This document shows positions 14,667 to 24,000 of a DNA stretch of 64,000 bases, piece after piece. The stretch covers positions 62,001-126,000 of the forward strand of contig NZ_CANLNS010000005.1 of assembly GCF_947492715.1 (NCBI RefSeq). The letters run 5' to 3'. Both the position numbers and the translations under genes were made by a program. How positions within the stretch are numbered: position 1 is the stretch's first letter; every line of letters begins with the position of its first letter. A model generated the notes under the pieces. The model saw only the letters and a list, made by a program, of their open reading frames with translations. It had not been told where the DNA came from and did not search any database. The stretch comes from an uncultured Psychroserpens sp. Its GTDB lineage: Bacteria > Bacteroidota > Bacteroidia > Flavobacteriales > Flavobacteriaceae.

Positions 14667-17600
14667 CTAGTCTTCTACGAGAACCCATTCGCCTTTAGCG
14701 ATTAAAGGTTCGGCTTGCTTGTACTTTACGACTTTATTTTCGCCGCTCATCACATGCTTGATAGTCACACGATCATTACGTCCAATTTTTGGTCTGTCGC
14801 GTACAATTGTTTCTACAACTTCAGGCTGACGTTGCGTATTTCCTGCCGCACGACTTTGTGCTGCACGCTCGTCCATATTAGGAATCTCTTCCTTCTGCGT
14901 TTCTAGTTTCTCTTGCTTACGTGCTTTAGCCTCTTGGATGTTATTTTGTGTTTCCGAAGGTAATTCACCCTTAAACAAGAATGAAATCACATCTTTATTC
15001 ACCTGATCAATCATATCTTTGAAAAGCTCAAAAGCCTCAAACTTATAGATTAATAACGGGTCTTTTTGCTCGTGAACCGCTAATTGTACAGACTGCTTTA
15101 ACTCATCCATTTTACGTAAATGCGTTTTCCAAGCATCATCAACAATAGCTAAAGTAATATTCTTTTCAAAATCGTTAATTAACTGCGTTCCTTTAGTTTC
15201 ATAAGCCTTTTCAAGATCGGTAACAACCTGTAAATTCTTTACACCATCCGTAAACGGAACCACGATACGCTTGTATTTATCACGTTGGTTGAGATAGACA
15301 TTTTCTATCACAGGAAACGCCAGTTCTGCATTACGTTGCATTTTCTGTCTGTAATGCTCAAAAGCAGCTTTATAGACTTTTCCAGCGATATCTTGGAATG
15401 ATAGTTTTTCGAATTCAGCTTCGGAAATTGGCGAGCTCATAGAGAAGTATCTAATAAGTTCAAATTCGAAATTCTTGAAATCGTTAGACTCCTTATTAGA
15501 CTCTGCAATCCCTTCCGAAGTATCATAGATCATATTAGCTAAATCCACACGAAGACGCTCACCTTGTAAGGCATGACGACGACGTTTGTAAACCACTTCA
15601 CGTTGGGCATTCATCACATCATCATACTCCAATAAACGCTTACGAACACCAAACTGGTTTTCTTCCACTTTTTTCTGTGCACGTTCTATGGATTTTGAGA
15701 TCATAGAATGCTGAATCACTTCACCTTCTTTTAATCCCATTTTATCCATCATTTTGGCAATACGCTCACTACCAAATAAACGCATAAGGTTATCTTCTAA
15801 CGATACATAAAACTGTGAACTTCCTGGATCTCCTTGACGACCAGCACGACCACGTAACTGACGGTCAACACGACGCGAATCGTGACGTTCTGTACCAACA
15901 ATGGCCAAACCTCCAGCTTCTTTTACAGCATCACTTAATTTAATATCGGTACCACGACCTGCCATATTGGTTGCAATCGTTACCTGTCCTGGTTGTCCAG
16001 CTTCGGCAACAATATCGGCTTCCTTTTTATGAAGTTTCGCATTAAGAACGTTATGAGGTACTTTTCTAATGGATAACATTTTTCCAAGCAACTCAGAAAT
16101 CTCTACGTTAGTTGTACCAATTAATACAGGACGACCAGCTTGAGATAATAGTGTTACTTCATCAATAACGGCATTGTACTTTTCACGTTTCGTTTTGTAC
16201 ACTAAATCTTGTCTGTCATCACGTGCAATAGGTCTGTTGGTAGGAATTTCTACCACATCCAATTTATAAATTTCCCAGAATTCACCAGCTTCGGTAACCG
16301 CAGTACCTGTCATACCAGACAGTTTGCGATACATTCTGAAATAGTTCTGTAGTGTTACTGTAGCAAAGGTTTGCGTAGCATCTTCAATCTTTACATTTTC
16401 TTTGGCTTCAATAGCTTGGTGTAATCCGTCACTATAACGACGACCATCCATAATACGACCTGTTTGCTCATCAACAATCATAACTTTATTATCCATAACA
16501 ACATACTGGATGTCTTTTTCAAATAAAGCATATGCTTTTAGTAATTGGTTGAGTGTATGGATACGTTCCGATTTAATTCCGAAATCTCTAAACAACTCTT
16601 CCTTTTCGGCTGCTTCCTCTTCTTTTGATAAGCCTTTGGCTTCAATCTTAGAAATCTCCATACCAATTTCTGGCATGACGAAGAAATCTGGATTCTCTTT
16701 TCCAGAGAGGAATTCAACACCTTTATCTGTTAATTCTACCTGATTATTTTTTTCCTCGATAACGTAGTAGAGCTCTGCGTCAATTTTTGGCATCTCTCTG
16801 TTGTTATCTTGCATGTAGAAGTTTTCTGTTTTTTGAAGTAGTGCCTTGATACCTTCCTCACTCAAAAATTTGATTAAGGCTTTATTTTTAGGAATACCTC
16901 TGTAGGCTCTTAATAATAAGAAACCACCTTCTTTAGTATCACCTTCGGCAATCAATTTTTTGGCTTCGGCTAAAACGCCAACCAATTCTTTACGTTGTAC
17001 ATTAACAATCGTATCAACCTTAGGTTTTAATTCTGTGAACTCATGACGATCCCCTTGCGGAATAGGTCCAGAAATAATTAATGGCGTACGCGCATCATCA
17101 ACTAATACAGAATCGACCTCATCAACAATAGCATAGTGATGCGGACGCTGTACAAGATCGTCTGGCGAATGTGCCATATTATCTCTTAAGTAATCAAAAC
17201 CAAATTCGTTATTTGTTCCGTAGGTAATATCGGCACGATAGGCTTTACGACGCGCTTCAGAGTTTGGCGTATGATAATCGATACAATCAACACTCAAGCC
17301 ATGAAACTCAAAAATAGGAGCCATCCACGCGCTATCACGTTTTGCTAAGTAATCGTTAACCGTTACTAAGTGCACACCATTTCCAGCTAAAGCATTTAAG
17401 TATACAGGAAGTGTTGCCACTAAGGTTTTACCTTCACCAGTTTGCATCTCTGCAATTTTTCCTTGGTGCATTGCGGCTCCACCAATAAGCTGAACATCAT
17501 AATGAATCATGTCCCAAGTAATAGGCTTACCTGCAGCATCCCAAGAATTTGCCCAAAGGGCCTGATCGTTTTGTAAAGTAACATACTCTTTATCACCAGA

Positions 17601-18020
17601 AATTAAGCGATCAAACTCATTAGCCTGAACAGCAATTTCTGTATTATGAACAAAACGCTTTGCAGTTTCTTTAACCACACCAAATGCTTCTGGCATAATA
17701 GTATTAAGAACCGTTTCAGTTACTTCGTAAATGTCATCTTTGATTTTATCTATTTCAAGGTAGATGTCTTCACGTTTGTCAATATCATCAGTAGCCTCGG
17801 CATCTTTTAATAATTGATCTATTTGGTCTTGAAGCGGTTTGCGTGCCTCTGCAATTTTGTCCTTGAACTCGGCCGTTTTGGCTCTTAATTGATCGTGTGA
17901 TAATTGCTCAAGTGCACTTTCAAAAGATTTCACTTGTTCTACAATAGGAGTAAGCGCCTTGACATCTTGCTTGGCTTTATCTCCTACAAATACTTTAAGT
18001 ACTGAATTTAAAAAACTCAT
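14667..18020 (-). CDS. secA: preprotein translocase ATPase SecA
   Basis: A 1117-residue motor that drives secretory proteins through SecYEG using ATP. Visible parts: Walker A region MQTGEGKTLVATLPVYLNAL; DEVDSVLVDDARTPLIISGP (DEAD-like motif II); the preprotein cross-linking region; GTDIKLSD and HDSRRVDRQLRGRAGRQGDP (motifs V and VI); and a helical scaffold domain. It is longer than the roughly 900 residues of E. coli SecA because of insertions, as is usual in Bacteroidota. The C-terminus ends in KGEWVLVED without the Cys-rich zinc motif. The gene appears monocistronic, with its own promoter and a leader hairpin. Confidence 0.98.
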   Translation of the reverse strand: MSFLNSVLKVFVGDKAKQDVKALTPIVEQVKSFESALEQLSHDQLRAKTAEFKDKIAEARKPLQDQIDQLLKDAEATDDIDKREDIYLEIDKIKDDIYEVTETVLNTIMPEAFGVVKETAKRFVHNTEIAVQANEFDRLISGDKEYVTLQNDQALWANSWDAAGKPITWDMIHYDVQLIGGAAMHQGKIAEMQTGEGKTLVATLPVYLNALAGNGVHLVTVNDYLAKRDSAWMAPIFEFHGLSVDCIDYHTPNSEARRKAYRADITYGTNNEFGFDYLRDNMAHSPDDLVQRPHHYAIVDEVDSVLVDDARTPLIISGPIPQGDRHEFTELKPKVDTIVNVQRKELVGVLAEAKKLIAEGDTKEGGFLLLRAYRGIPKNKALIKFLSEEGIKALLQKTENFYMQDNNREMPKIDAELYYVIEEKNNQVELTDKGVEFLSGKENPDFFVMPEIGMEISKIEAKGLSKEEEAAEKEELFRDFGIKSERIHTLNQLLKAYALFEKDIQYVVMDNKVMIVDEQTGRIMDGRRYSDGLHQAIEAKENVKIEDATQTFATVTLQNYFRMYRKLSGMTGTAVTEAGEFWEIYKLDVVEIPTNRPIARDDRQDLVYKTKREKYNAVIDEVTLLSQAGRPVLIGTTNVEISELLGKMLSIRKVPHNVLNAKLHKKEADIVAEAGQPGQVTIATNMAGRGTDIKLSDAVKEAGGLAIVGTERHDSRRVDRQLRGRAGRQGDPGSSQFYVSLEDNLMRLFGSERIAKMMDKMGLKEGEVIQHSMISKSIERAQKKVEENQFGVRKRLLEYDDVMNAQREVVYKRRRHALQGERLRVDLANMIYDTSEGIAESNKESNDFKNFEFELIRYFSMSSPISEAEFEKLSFQDIAGKVYKAAFEHYRQKMQRNAELAFPVIENVYLNQRDKYKRIVVPFTDGVKNLQVVTDLEKAYETKGTQLINDFEKNITLAIVDDAWKTHLRKMDELKQSVQLAVHEQKDPLLIYKFEAFELFKDMIDQVNKDVISFLFKGELPSETQNNIQEAKARKQEKLETQKEEIPNMDERAAQSRAAGNTQRQPEVVETIVRDRPKIGRNDRVTIKHVMSGENKVVKYKQAEPLIAKGEWVLVED

Positions 18021-18042
18021 TTGTGTTTATTTATGTTATTAG

Positions 18043-18091
18043 AAACGTTGCGGACAACGTTTAATCTTTAAAATTCTGGAATTCAAAGATA
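18043..18091 (-). promoter_or_regulatory. secA promoter -7 box and leader hairpin
   Basis: On the minus strand TATCTTTG (bases 18091 to 18084) is a full TAnnTTTG box; no good -33 TTG is visible. Downstream in the leader, AAACGTTG (18043-18050), loop CGGA, CAACGTTT (18055-18062) is a perfect 8-bp hairpin. It ends 22 bases before the secA start codon. It could influence translation. Confidence 0.45.
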
Positions 18092-18126
18092 TGATTTGTG
18101 TTAGTTATACTGAAAATTTCAGGCAC

Positions 18127-18155
18127 AAAAAAAGCCTCATTTAGAGACTTTTTAA
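18127..18155 (-). terminator. terminator after the DUF2795 gene
   Basis: AAAAAGCCTC and GAGACTTTTT flank the loop ATTTA; one C-A mismatch interrupts the stem. On the minus strand a run of seven T follows. It lies 42 bases after the DUF2795 stop codon and before the secA promoter. Confidence 0.7.
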
Positions 18156-18196
18156 CTTTTCTTTTATGTAAAATGTAATTTTTGTTTCAATTACCT

Positions 18197-18418
18197 TTAA
18201 TACTCATCTTCATTCCATAGATAATCTTCGTCTGTGGGATAATCTGACCAGATTTCTTCAATGGAATCGTAAGAGTCGCCTTCGTCTTCTATCGCTTGTA
18301 GATTTTCAACAACTTCCAGAGGAGCTCCTGTTCTAATAGCGTAGTCTATTAATTCGTCTTTTGTTGCTGGCCAAGGTGCATCACTTAAATAAGATGCTAA
18401 TTCTAATGTCCAATACAT
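18197..18418 (-). CDS. DUF2795 family protein
   Basis: A 73-residue acidic protein matching DUF2795, a small family widespread in Bacteroidota and other bacteria: MYWTLELASYLSDAPWPATK followed by LIDYAIRTGAPLEVVENLQ and a Glu/Asp-rich tail. Its role is unknown. Conserved in gene neighbourhoods near secA in flavobacteria, to my knowledge. It has its own promoter and terminator and is therefore a monocistronic unit. Confidence 0.88.
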   Translation of the reverse strand: MYWTLELASYLSDAPWPATKDELIDYAIRTGAPLEVVENLQAIEDEGDSYDSIEEIWSDYPTDEDYLWNEDEY

Positions 18419-18441
18419 TTCTTAGTGTGTTTATTTTTTTG

Positions 18442-18471
18442 CAAAAATAAAATTATAGTTCAAAAAGTCAA
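18442..18471 (-). promoter_or_regulatory. promoter of the DUF2795 gene
   Basis: On the minus strand a TTG (18471 to 18469), a 19-base spacer and TATTTTTG (18449 to 18442) match the Bacteroidota consensus. Transcription would start about 16 bases before the ATG. Confidence 0.6.
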
Positions 18472-18568
18472 GAAAAAATCGAATTAATTAAATAATAATT
18501 TAAAAGAACTTACATTTTCAATCGTTTAAGCCTAGTAGAACTGTTAATTTATTCTGCAAAGTGGTACT

Positions 18569-19144
18569 CTAGGATTCTTTCTTAGGAATCCATTTTACTT
18601 CTTCGGCTTGCAAATCATGTGACAACTTTCGTGCCAATACAAATAGGTAGTCAGAAAGTCGGTTGAGATAGGTTAAACTTTCGGGCTGAAAAGGTTCTAA
18701 ATCGTTAAGCGCACTAGCAAGACGTTCGGCTCTACGGCACACACAGCGTGCAATGTGACAGAATGACACAGTTTGGTGTCCACCAGGCAATACAAAGTGT
18801 GTCATTGGAGGAAGCGCTTCGTTCATCGTATCCATTTCTTGTTCGAGTTGCGTAATATCGGCTTCGGAAATTTTAGGGATATTTAATCGGTCTTTTCCAT
18901 TTTTGAGTGTCGCTTTTTCAGGATCTGTTGCTAAAATAGCCCCAACAGTGAATAATTTGTCCTGAATATCAATAAGCACATCTTTATAATGATTATTAAT
19001 ATTTTGGTCTCTAATAAGTCCGAGATGCGAGTTAAGCTCATCTACGGTTCCGTAGCTGTCAATCCGAATATGGTGTTTAGGAACACGTGTGCCACCAAAA
19101 AGTGCTGTAGTTCCTTTGTCACCTGTTTTTGTGTAAATTTTCAT
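18569..19144 (-). CDS. PduO-type cob(I)alamin adenosyltransferase
   Basis: A 191-residue enzyme that transfers the adenosyl group of ATP to cob(I)alamin to give adenosylcobalamin. The N-terminal MKIYTKTGDKGTTALFGGTR is the ATP-binding signature of the PduO type. SYGTVDELNSHLGL follows, and later FVLPGGHQTVSFCHIARCVC with the conserved R-x-x-x-R-R-A-E-R helix (CRRAERLASAL). Length and motif order are normal, so it should be active. It lies in a minus-strand run with a CPBP protease gene 58 bases upstream. Confidence 0.95.
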   Translation of the reverse strand: MKIYTKTGDKGTTALFGGTRVPKHHIRIDSYGTVDELNSHLGLIRDQNINNHYKDVLIDIQDKLFTVGAILATDPEKATLKNGKDRLNIPKISEADITQLEQEMDTMNEALPPMTHFVLPGGHQTVSFCHIARCVCRRAERLASALNDLEPFQPESLTYLNRLSDYLFVLARKLSHDLQAEEVKWIPKKES

Positions 19145-19202
19145 AGATGCAAGTTAAAAAGTAATAAGAGAACAGGCAAAGGTTTTGGATAGCTTCTTGA
19201 AA

Positions 19203-19880
19203 CTAAGCTAGCGTTACCCAAAAATTCCAACTCATATGAAACAAGATCGAAGGCACAAATGACTTTGATTTATAATAGAGAAGCGCTGAGATAAGGCCTC
19301 CAAAAAATGTGATGTAAGTTAAATGAAAATCGAGATGTAATAACTCTGATTCAGGGAAAAATAAGGCCACAAGTTGCAAGTGAATAAGACTAAACAATAA
19401 CGAAGATATCAAGATGGCAAGTTTTGGTTTGATATGTCTATTTAGACCTTCTTGGATATAACCTCTAAAGAATAACTCTTCTGCCAACGGGATGAATATT
19501 ACGGTAGAAATCAACATATAAAAATCGATGTTGGCTACATCAAAATCGTAGATAATATTGATGTTTGTATTAAAAAGAGCATTGTATATGTCGTTTAAAG
19601 GAGTTTGAATGAAAACGAAAGAAGCACCAAGAGCGATGGCAATAAATGCATATCGTTTGGGAACCTTAAAAAAAATGAGAAGTTTCTTTTTGTAGATTAA
19701 GAGCAATAAAATAAAAATAGCAATGAGCTCCAATGCTGTCGCAATAGGGAAAATGAATTTATAGTATTTAATTGCTAAGTCTTCAAATGCTTTGAAGAAT
19801 AGTTGGCTAAAGCCATAAGAAATTAACTCAAGAAAAACTATAAAAAGTAATGTTGCTAAAACATATTTTAGTGATTTCAT
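19203..19880 (-). CDS. CPBP-family intramembrane protease
   Basis: A 225-residue membrane protein with about seven spans. The family (Abi/CAAX-like, glutamic intramembrane endopeptidase) shows motif 1 as EELFFRGYIQEGLNR (E-E-x-x-x-R), motif 2 as FSLIHLQ (F-x-x-x-H) and motif 3 as FHMSWNF (H-x-x-x-N). All catalytic residues are present. Substrates are unknown; members act in prenylated-protein processing in eukaryotes and in bacteriocin immunity or quality control in bacteria. The start ATG is directly followed by a hydrophobic segment (YVLATLLFIVFLELISYG). Confidence 0.9.
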   Translation of the reverse strand: MKSLKYVLATLLFIVFLELISYGFSQLFFKAFEDLAIKYYKFIFPIATALELIAIFILLLLIYKKKLLIFFKVPKRYAFIAIALGASFVFIQTPLNDIYNALFNTNINIIYDFDVANIDFYMLISTVIFIPLAEELFFRGYIQEGLNRHIKPKLAILISSLLFSLIHLQLVALFFPESELLHLDFHLTYITFFGGLISALLYYKSKSFVPSILFHMSWNFWVTLA

Positions 19881-19938
19881 AACTATTTTGGTTCTCTATT
19901 ACCGAAAAAAACCGAGAACATATTTTGTAATGTAGTCT

Positions 19939-20064
19939 TTAACGTTTAAAGCGTCGTTTGTTCTTTTTCTTTTCGTAAGAATCTTTATACTTAGTACGCT
20001 TTTGCCGAAAGGGATTCCCAACAAAAACAATAATGAGTACGATAATTATAATGTATACGATCAA
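19939..20064 (-). CDS. small membrane-anchored basic protein
   Basis: A 41-residue frame starting at a TTG (ending at 20064): an N-terminal hydrophobic stretch (IVYIIIIVLIIVFVG) followed by a strongly basic tail (QKRTKYKDSYEKKKNKRRFK). It begins three bases after the stop codon of the 141-residue gene, so it could be co-translated. One span with a positive cytoplasmic tail is a common plan for small flavobacterial membrane proteins. There is no homology evidence and the start is not ATG, so the call is tentative. Confidence 0.4.
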   Translation of the reverse strand: MIVYIIIIVLIIVFVGNPFRQKRTKYKDSYEKKKNKRRFKR

Positions 20065-20067
20065 AAT

Positions 20068-20493
20068 CTAATGTGTGTTTTGGTAATAATTTGCAAATGC
20101 GCTAAAAATATAAAGAAATCGCTGATTGATTTGATCGAATTCTTTTTGCCAGCCATTATTCTTCGATAACATGTGAAACCTGCCTGGAATCTTATTGGTT
20201 CCGGAAAATTCTTCCGATAGCTTATCTAATTCACTCCCATTTTTTTCAATTATGGCCATTTTGTAGTTTGCAATTTGGTCATCGAATAGTTCAAAATTGC
20301 TAAAATCTTTAGACGTGAATTTAGAATTGTTATCGTGTTTTTCTAAAATCTCATCTAATACTGAAATGAGTTCATCTTCGAGTTGGTTAAGGTTAAGACC
20401 TTTATAGAATTCTAAATTAAACTTATTCTTATTGTCCAAAAACGTCAGTAAAAAACCAACGACGCAAATGGCAATACATCCAAGTATAGACAT
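20068..20493 (-). CDS. hypothetical protein with N-terminal anchor
   Basis: A 141-residue protein. Residues about 2-20 (ILGCIAICVVGFLLTFL) form a membrane anchor or signal. The remainder is helical and acidic, with FNLEFYKGLNLNQLEDELIS and FDQINQRFLYIFSAF. The gene starts two bases after the ABC ATPase gene upstream ends, so they are co-transcribed. No family recognised; a partner of the transporter is possible but unproven. Confidence 0.6.
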   Translation of the reverse strand: MSILGCIAICVVGFLLTFLDNKNKFNLEFYKGLNLNQLEDELISVLDEILEKHDNNSKFTSKDFSNFELFDDQIANYKMAIIEKNGSELDKLSEEFSGTNKIPGRFHMLSKNNGWQKEFDQINQRFLYIFSAFANYYQNTH

Positions 20494-20495
20494 TG

Positions 20496-21179
20496 TTAGT
20501 TACGAGTATCGCTCTCTACTATGCCATCACGAAGCCTAATCACACGTTTAGCATGAGCAGCAATATCCTCTTCATGTGTTACCATAATTACGGTGTTGCC
20601 TGCTTGGTGAATTTCGTCAAACAAGGCCATGATTTCAAAACCTGTTTTAGAATCTAGGTTTCCTGTAGGCTCATCGGCCAAAATAATAGAAGGTTTGTTT
20701 ACCAAAGCTCGGCCAACAGCTACACGCTGTCGTTGACCACCAGAAAGTTGATTTGGTTTGTGGTCCATACGATCGGCAAGACCTACATCTGTAAGCACTT
20801 CTTCTGCACGTTTGGTACGCTCAGATTTAGATTTCCCTGCATATACCATTGGCAATGCTACATTGTCTAAAGCCGTAGTTCTGGGTAATAAGTTAAAGGT
20901 TTGAAAAACGAAGCCAATTTCAGTATTTCTAATTTCGGCTAATTCGTCATCAGACATCTGACTTACATCATTTCCATTAAGTACATAAGAACCTGCCGTT
21001 GGTGTGTCTAAACAACCTAATAAGTTCATTAGTGTTGATTTTCCTGAACCTGAAGGTCCCATAATCGCTACATAATCACCTAGTTCGATATCGAGATTAA
21101 TGCCTTTTAAAACATGAACGGTTTCTTGACCGAGTTGAAAATCACGAATAATGTCTCTAATTTCAATGACGTTTCCCAT
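20496..21179 (-). CDS. ABC transporter ATPase, LolD/MacB type
   Basis: A 227-residue nucleotide-binding subunit starting at the ATG ending at 21179 ([17 protein letters not shown]); an upstream ATG at 21212 adds eleven residues without similarity. Walker A is GPSGSGKST, signature motif [15 protein letters not shown], Walker [14 protein letters not shown] with the ATPase glutamate, and the switch histidine is in VTHEE. The MacB/LolD/FtsE subfamily drives mechanotransmission permeases for lipoproteins, antibiotics or outer-membrane cargo. No permease gene lies next to it, so the partner is elsewhere. Confidence 0.93.
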   Translation of the reverse strand: MGNVIEIRDIIRDFQLGQETVHVLKGINLDIELGDYVAIMGPSGSGKSTLMNLLGCLDTPTAGSYVLNGNDVSQMSDDELAEIRNTEIGFVFQTFNLLPRTTALDNVALPMVYAGKSKSERTKRAEEVLTDVGLADRMDHKPNQLSGGQRQRVAVGRALVNKPSIILADEPTGNLDSKTGFEIMALFDEIHQAGNTVIMVTHEEDIAAHAKRVIRLRDGIVESDTRN

Positions 21180-21254
21180 ACTGGAATTTACTTTTAATTG
21201 ATGTTTCTGCAAGATACAGATTTCAGTACATATGACGCAACAGATTAAATGTTG

Positions 21255-22025
21255 TTACAATCTAATGATGAAATTTTCTTTGGCTTGCTCTTTTCTGAAA
21301 CTTACAAAACCCCAGAAAAAGGTGTCGATAGTTACTGTGACTTTTGGGTGATTCTGGATGCTTTTCCATGCATCTACCATGTCTTTAGACCAATGAATGT
21401 CATCAAAAATAAATATAGAATCGTTATTGGCTGTTTCGATTAATTCATGAAAATACCGCAATGTTGCTTCTTTATTATGATTACCATCGAAAAAAATGAG
21501 GTCGTAATTGTTGGTTTTAAGTTGCGGTAGTACAGTTTCAAACTCTCCTGTTTTAAGTGTTACATTAGTTATATTGGAGTTAGATAGTTGTTGCCTTGTA
21601 ACTTCGGAAAGCGAAGGGCATCCTTCTATAGATACGACAGCATTTTTAGTATGTCCTAAGGCCATAGCATGTGTCGCTATACCCAGAGATGTTCCTAGTT
21701 CTAGTGTGTGTTGTGGTTTAATGTACTGCACCAATCTATATAGTAACTTAGCTCGTTTTAATGAAGTTCCAGAATTTTTAGCTATAGCCTTGATGGTTCT
21801 AGAATTTGATTTGAATACTCGCGAGCCAGACCCAAAATCTGTAATGGTAACTAGTTGCTTATTGTTTAGTAAAGATGTTTTGTAATTTGAAAGTTTCGAA
21901 TAGGTTTTATACTTAGTCTTATCATAAAAACATTTGGTGACGAGATCATATACAAAAGGTGAATGCACACCATGCTGATTAGTAGATTTAAATAGGAATT
22001 TTATGTATTCAATAATTTGAAACAT
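21255..22025 (-). CDS. class I SAM-dependent methyltransferase, O-methyltransferase-like
   Basis: A 256-residue protein. The S-adenosylmethionine site is visible as HTLELGTSLGIATHAMALGH (motif I, E-L-G-T-S-x-G), followed by AVVSIEGCP (motif II) and YDLIFFDGNHNKEATLRYF (acidic motif with FFDG-N-H). Then comes FIFDDIHWS. This fits the catechol/caffeoyl O-methyltransferase-like fold. The substrate is unknown. It follows the ABC-F gene by three bases, so they share a transcript. Confidence 0.85.
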   Translation of the reverse strand: MFQIIEYIKFLFKSTNQHGVHSPFVYDLVTKCFYDKTKYKTYSKLSNYKTSLLNNKQLVTITDFGSGSRVFKSNSRTIKAIAKNSGTSLKRAKLLYRLVQYIKPQHTLELGTSLGIATHAMALGHTKNAVVSIEGCPSLSEVTRQQLSNSNITNVTLKTGEFETVLPQLKTNNYDLIFFDGNHNKEATLRYFHELIETANNDSIFIFDDIHWSKDMVDAWKSIQNHPKVTVTIDTFFWGFVSFRKEQAKENFIIRL

Positions 22026-22028
22026 AGC

Positions 22029-23897
22029 TTAAGATTCAAATTTCTCAGATAACTCAAACCAACGCATTTCCTTTGTTTCGATATCGTCTATAATGACTTG
22101 AAGTTTTTGCGAAAGTTCATTGATTTTTTCTTGAGTTAAAGAAGTGTCATTAAATTGCTCTTCAAGCGCTTTTTTATCCAATTCTAAAGCCCTTATTTTA
22201 CTTTCTAGATTTTTGTATTCTTTTTGCTCGTTGTAAGATAATTTTTGCGCTTTATTAGTATCTGCCTTTTTTTCTGAAGGAGCCGTTACTGTTTTTTCGG
22301 TAGGTGTTTGAGACGGTTGTGAAAGATCATACTCGCGATAATCTGAATAATTACCAGGGAAGTCCTGCACTTTTCCATCACCTTTAAACACAAAAAGATG
22401 ATCTACAATTTTATCCATAAAATAGCGATCATGAGATACCACCAGAAGACATCCTGGGAAATCTAGCAAGAATTCTTCGAGAATATTTAAAGTAACGATG
22501 TCGAGATCATTAGTGGGTTCATCAAGAATTAGAAAATTAGGGTTTTGAATCAAAACAGTACATAAATACAAACGTTTTTGTTCACCACCACTTAGTTTTT
22601 CAACATAATCGTGTTGTTTCTTTCCGTCAAATAAAAATCGTTCTAAAAGCTGCTTGGCACTAATTTGTCGGCCTTTAGCCAGAGGGATAAACTCGCCAAA
22701 TTCTTTAATAACATCAATGACTTTCTGTTGGGGTTTAATATTAATTCCACCTTGAGTATAGTAACCAAACTTCACAGTATCTCCAATAATGATTTTTCCT
22801 GTGTCTGGTTTGATGCTATGTGTTAGCATATTTAAAAATGTAGACTTTCCTGTTCCATTTTTTCCTATAATACCAATGCGCTCGCCACGTTTGAAAACGT
22901 ATTCAAAGCCATCTAAAATAACCTTGTCTTCAAAAGATTTTGAGACATTATGAAACTCTACAATTTTACTTCCCAAGCGTTCCATATTAATTTCAAGTTG
23001 AATTTTATGGTCTTTTCTGCGTTGGTGTGCTCTTTTCTTGATGTCTGAAAAATCGTCAATACGAGATTTCGATTTTGTTGTTCGGGCTTTAGGCTGACGC
23101 CGCATCCATTCAAGCTCTTTTTTAAAGAGTTGTTTGGCTTTGCCTGTTTCAACCTGTTCTTGAGTAATACGCGCTTCTTTGTTTTCAAGGTAATACGAGT
23201 AGTTACCTTTGTAGGTGTATAATTTGCCGTGATCTAGTTCTATGATTTCGTTACAAACGCGCTCTAAGAAATAACGATCGTGAGTGACCATAAAAAGTGT
23301 AAACTGCGACTTAGCAAAGTAGTGTTCTAACCATTCGATCATTTCTAAATCCAAATGGTTAGTGGGTTCGTCTAAAACGAGTAAATCTGGATTGCTAATT
23401 AAGGCTTGAGCAAGTGCCAAACGTTTTATTTGCCCTCCCGACATGGTACTTATTTTCTGATTTAAATTATCGAGTTTAAGTTGTGATAAAATTTGTTTGA
23501 ATTGAAGCTCAAATTCCCAAGCATTATGAATATCCATTTGTTCAAATGCTTTTTGGTAGGCCTCTATGTTCTCTGGATTTTGAAGCGCTTTTTCATAATT
23601 TTCAATGATTTTCAGCTGCGGAGAATCTGAATTGAAAATAGTATCATTTATGGTAAGATTGCTATTAAATTGAGGAGATTGGGATAAGAATGAAATACGC
23701 AATCCATTTCTCATAACAACTTGGCCAGAATCTGGCACATCTGCTCCTGATAAAATATTAAGAATTGAAGTTTTGCCGCTTCCATTTTTCGCAACGAAAG
23801 CAATTTTATCATCTTTATGAATGCTAAATGAGAGCTCTGAGAAGAGTTCTAATTCGCCATAAGATTTTGATATGTTTTCTACAGTAAGATAGTTCAA
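22029..23897 (-). CDS. ABC-F ATPase (Uup-like)
   Basis: A 622-residue protein with two ATP-binding cassettes and no membrane spans. Cassette 1 has Walker A VAKNGSGKTSILN, signature MSGGQIKRLALAQAL and Walker B LLVLDEPTNHLDLEM. Cassette 2 has IGKNGTGKSTFLNML, KLSGGEQKRLYLC and FLILDEPTNDLDIVTL. The C-terminal about 90 residues form a coiled coil (NEQKEYKNLESKIRALELDK), typical of Uup. ABC-F proteins act on the ribosome, either to rescue stalled peptides or to resist drugs. A Uup-type housekeeping role is the best guess. It is divergent from the polysaccharide locus. Confidence 0.93.
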   Translation of the reverse strand: MNYLTVENISKSYGELELFSELSFSIHKDDKIAFVAKNGSGKTSILNILSGADVPDSGQVVMRNGLRISFLSQSPQFNSNLTINDTIFNSDSPQLKIIENYEKALQNPENIEAYQKAFEQMDIHNAWEFELQFKQILSQLKLDNLNQKISTMSGGQIKRLALAQALISNPDLLVLDEPTNHLDLEMIEWLEHYFAKSQFTLFMVTHDRYFLERVCNEIIELDHGKLYTYKGNYSYYLENKEARITQEQVETGKAKQLFKKELEWMRRQPKARTTKSKSRIDDFSDIKKRAHQRRKDHKIQLEINMERLGSKIVEFHNVSKSFEDKVILDGFEYVFKRGERIGIIGKNGTGKSTFLNMLTHSIKPDTGKIIIGDTVKFGYYTQGGINIKPQQKVIDVIKEFGEFIPLAKGRQISAKQLLERFLFDGKKQHDYVEKLSGGEQKRLYLCTVLIQNPNFLILDEPTNDLDIVTLNILEEFLLDFPGCLLVVSHDRYFMDKIVDHLFVFKGDGKVQDFPGNYSDYREYDLSQPSQTPTEKTVTAPSEKKADTNKAQKLSYNEQKEYKNLESKIRALELDKKALEEQFNDTSLTQEKINELSQKLQVIIDDIETKEMRWFELSEKFES

Positions 23898-23948
23898 ACT
23901 ATTTTTTTTACAAAGAAAGCGATATTACTCAAAAAAACGATGAATTGT

Positions 23949-23978
23949 TTTGTTATTAATGGTGATAAGCTATATTTG
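23949..23978 (+). promoter_or_regulatory. promoter of the polysaccharide locus
   Basis: TTTG (23949-23952), an 18-base spacer, and TATATTTG (23971-23978) match the Bacteroidota sigma-A consensus well. The first gene starts at 24001, giving a short leader of about 16 bases. Confidence 0.75.
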
Positions 23979-24000
23979 TGAAGCAACAAGCAACTTTACA

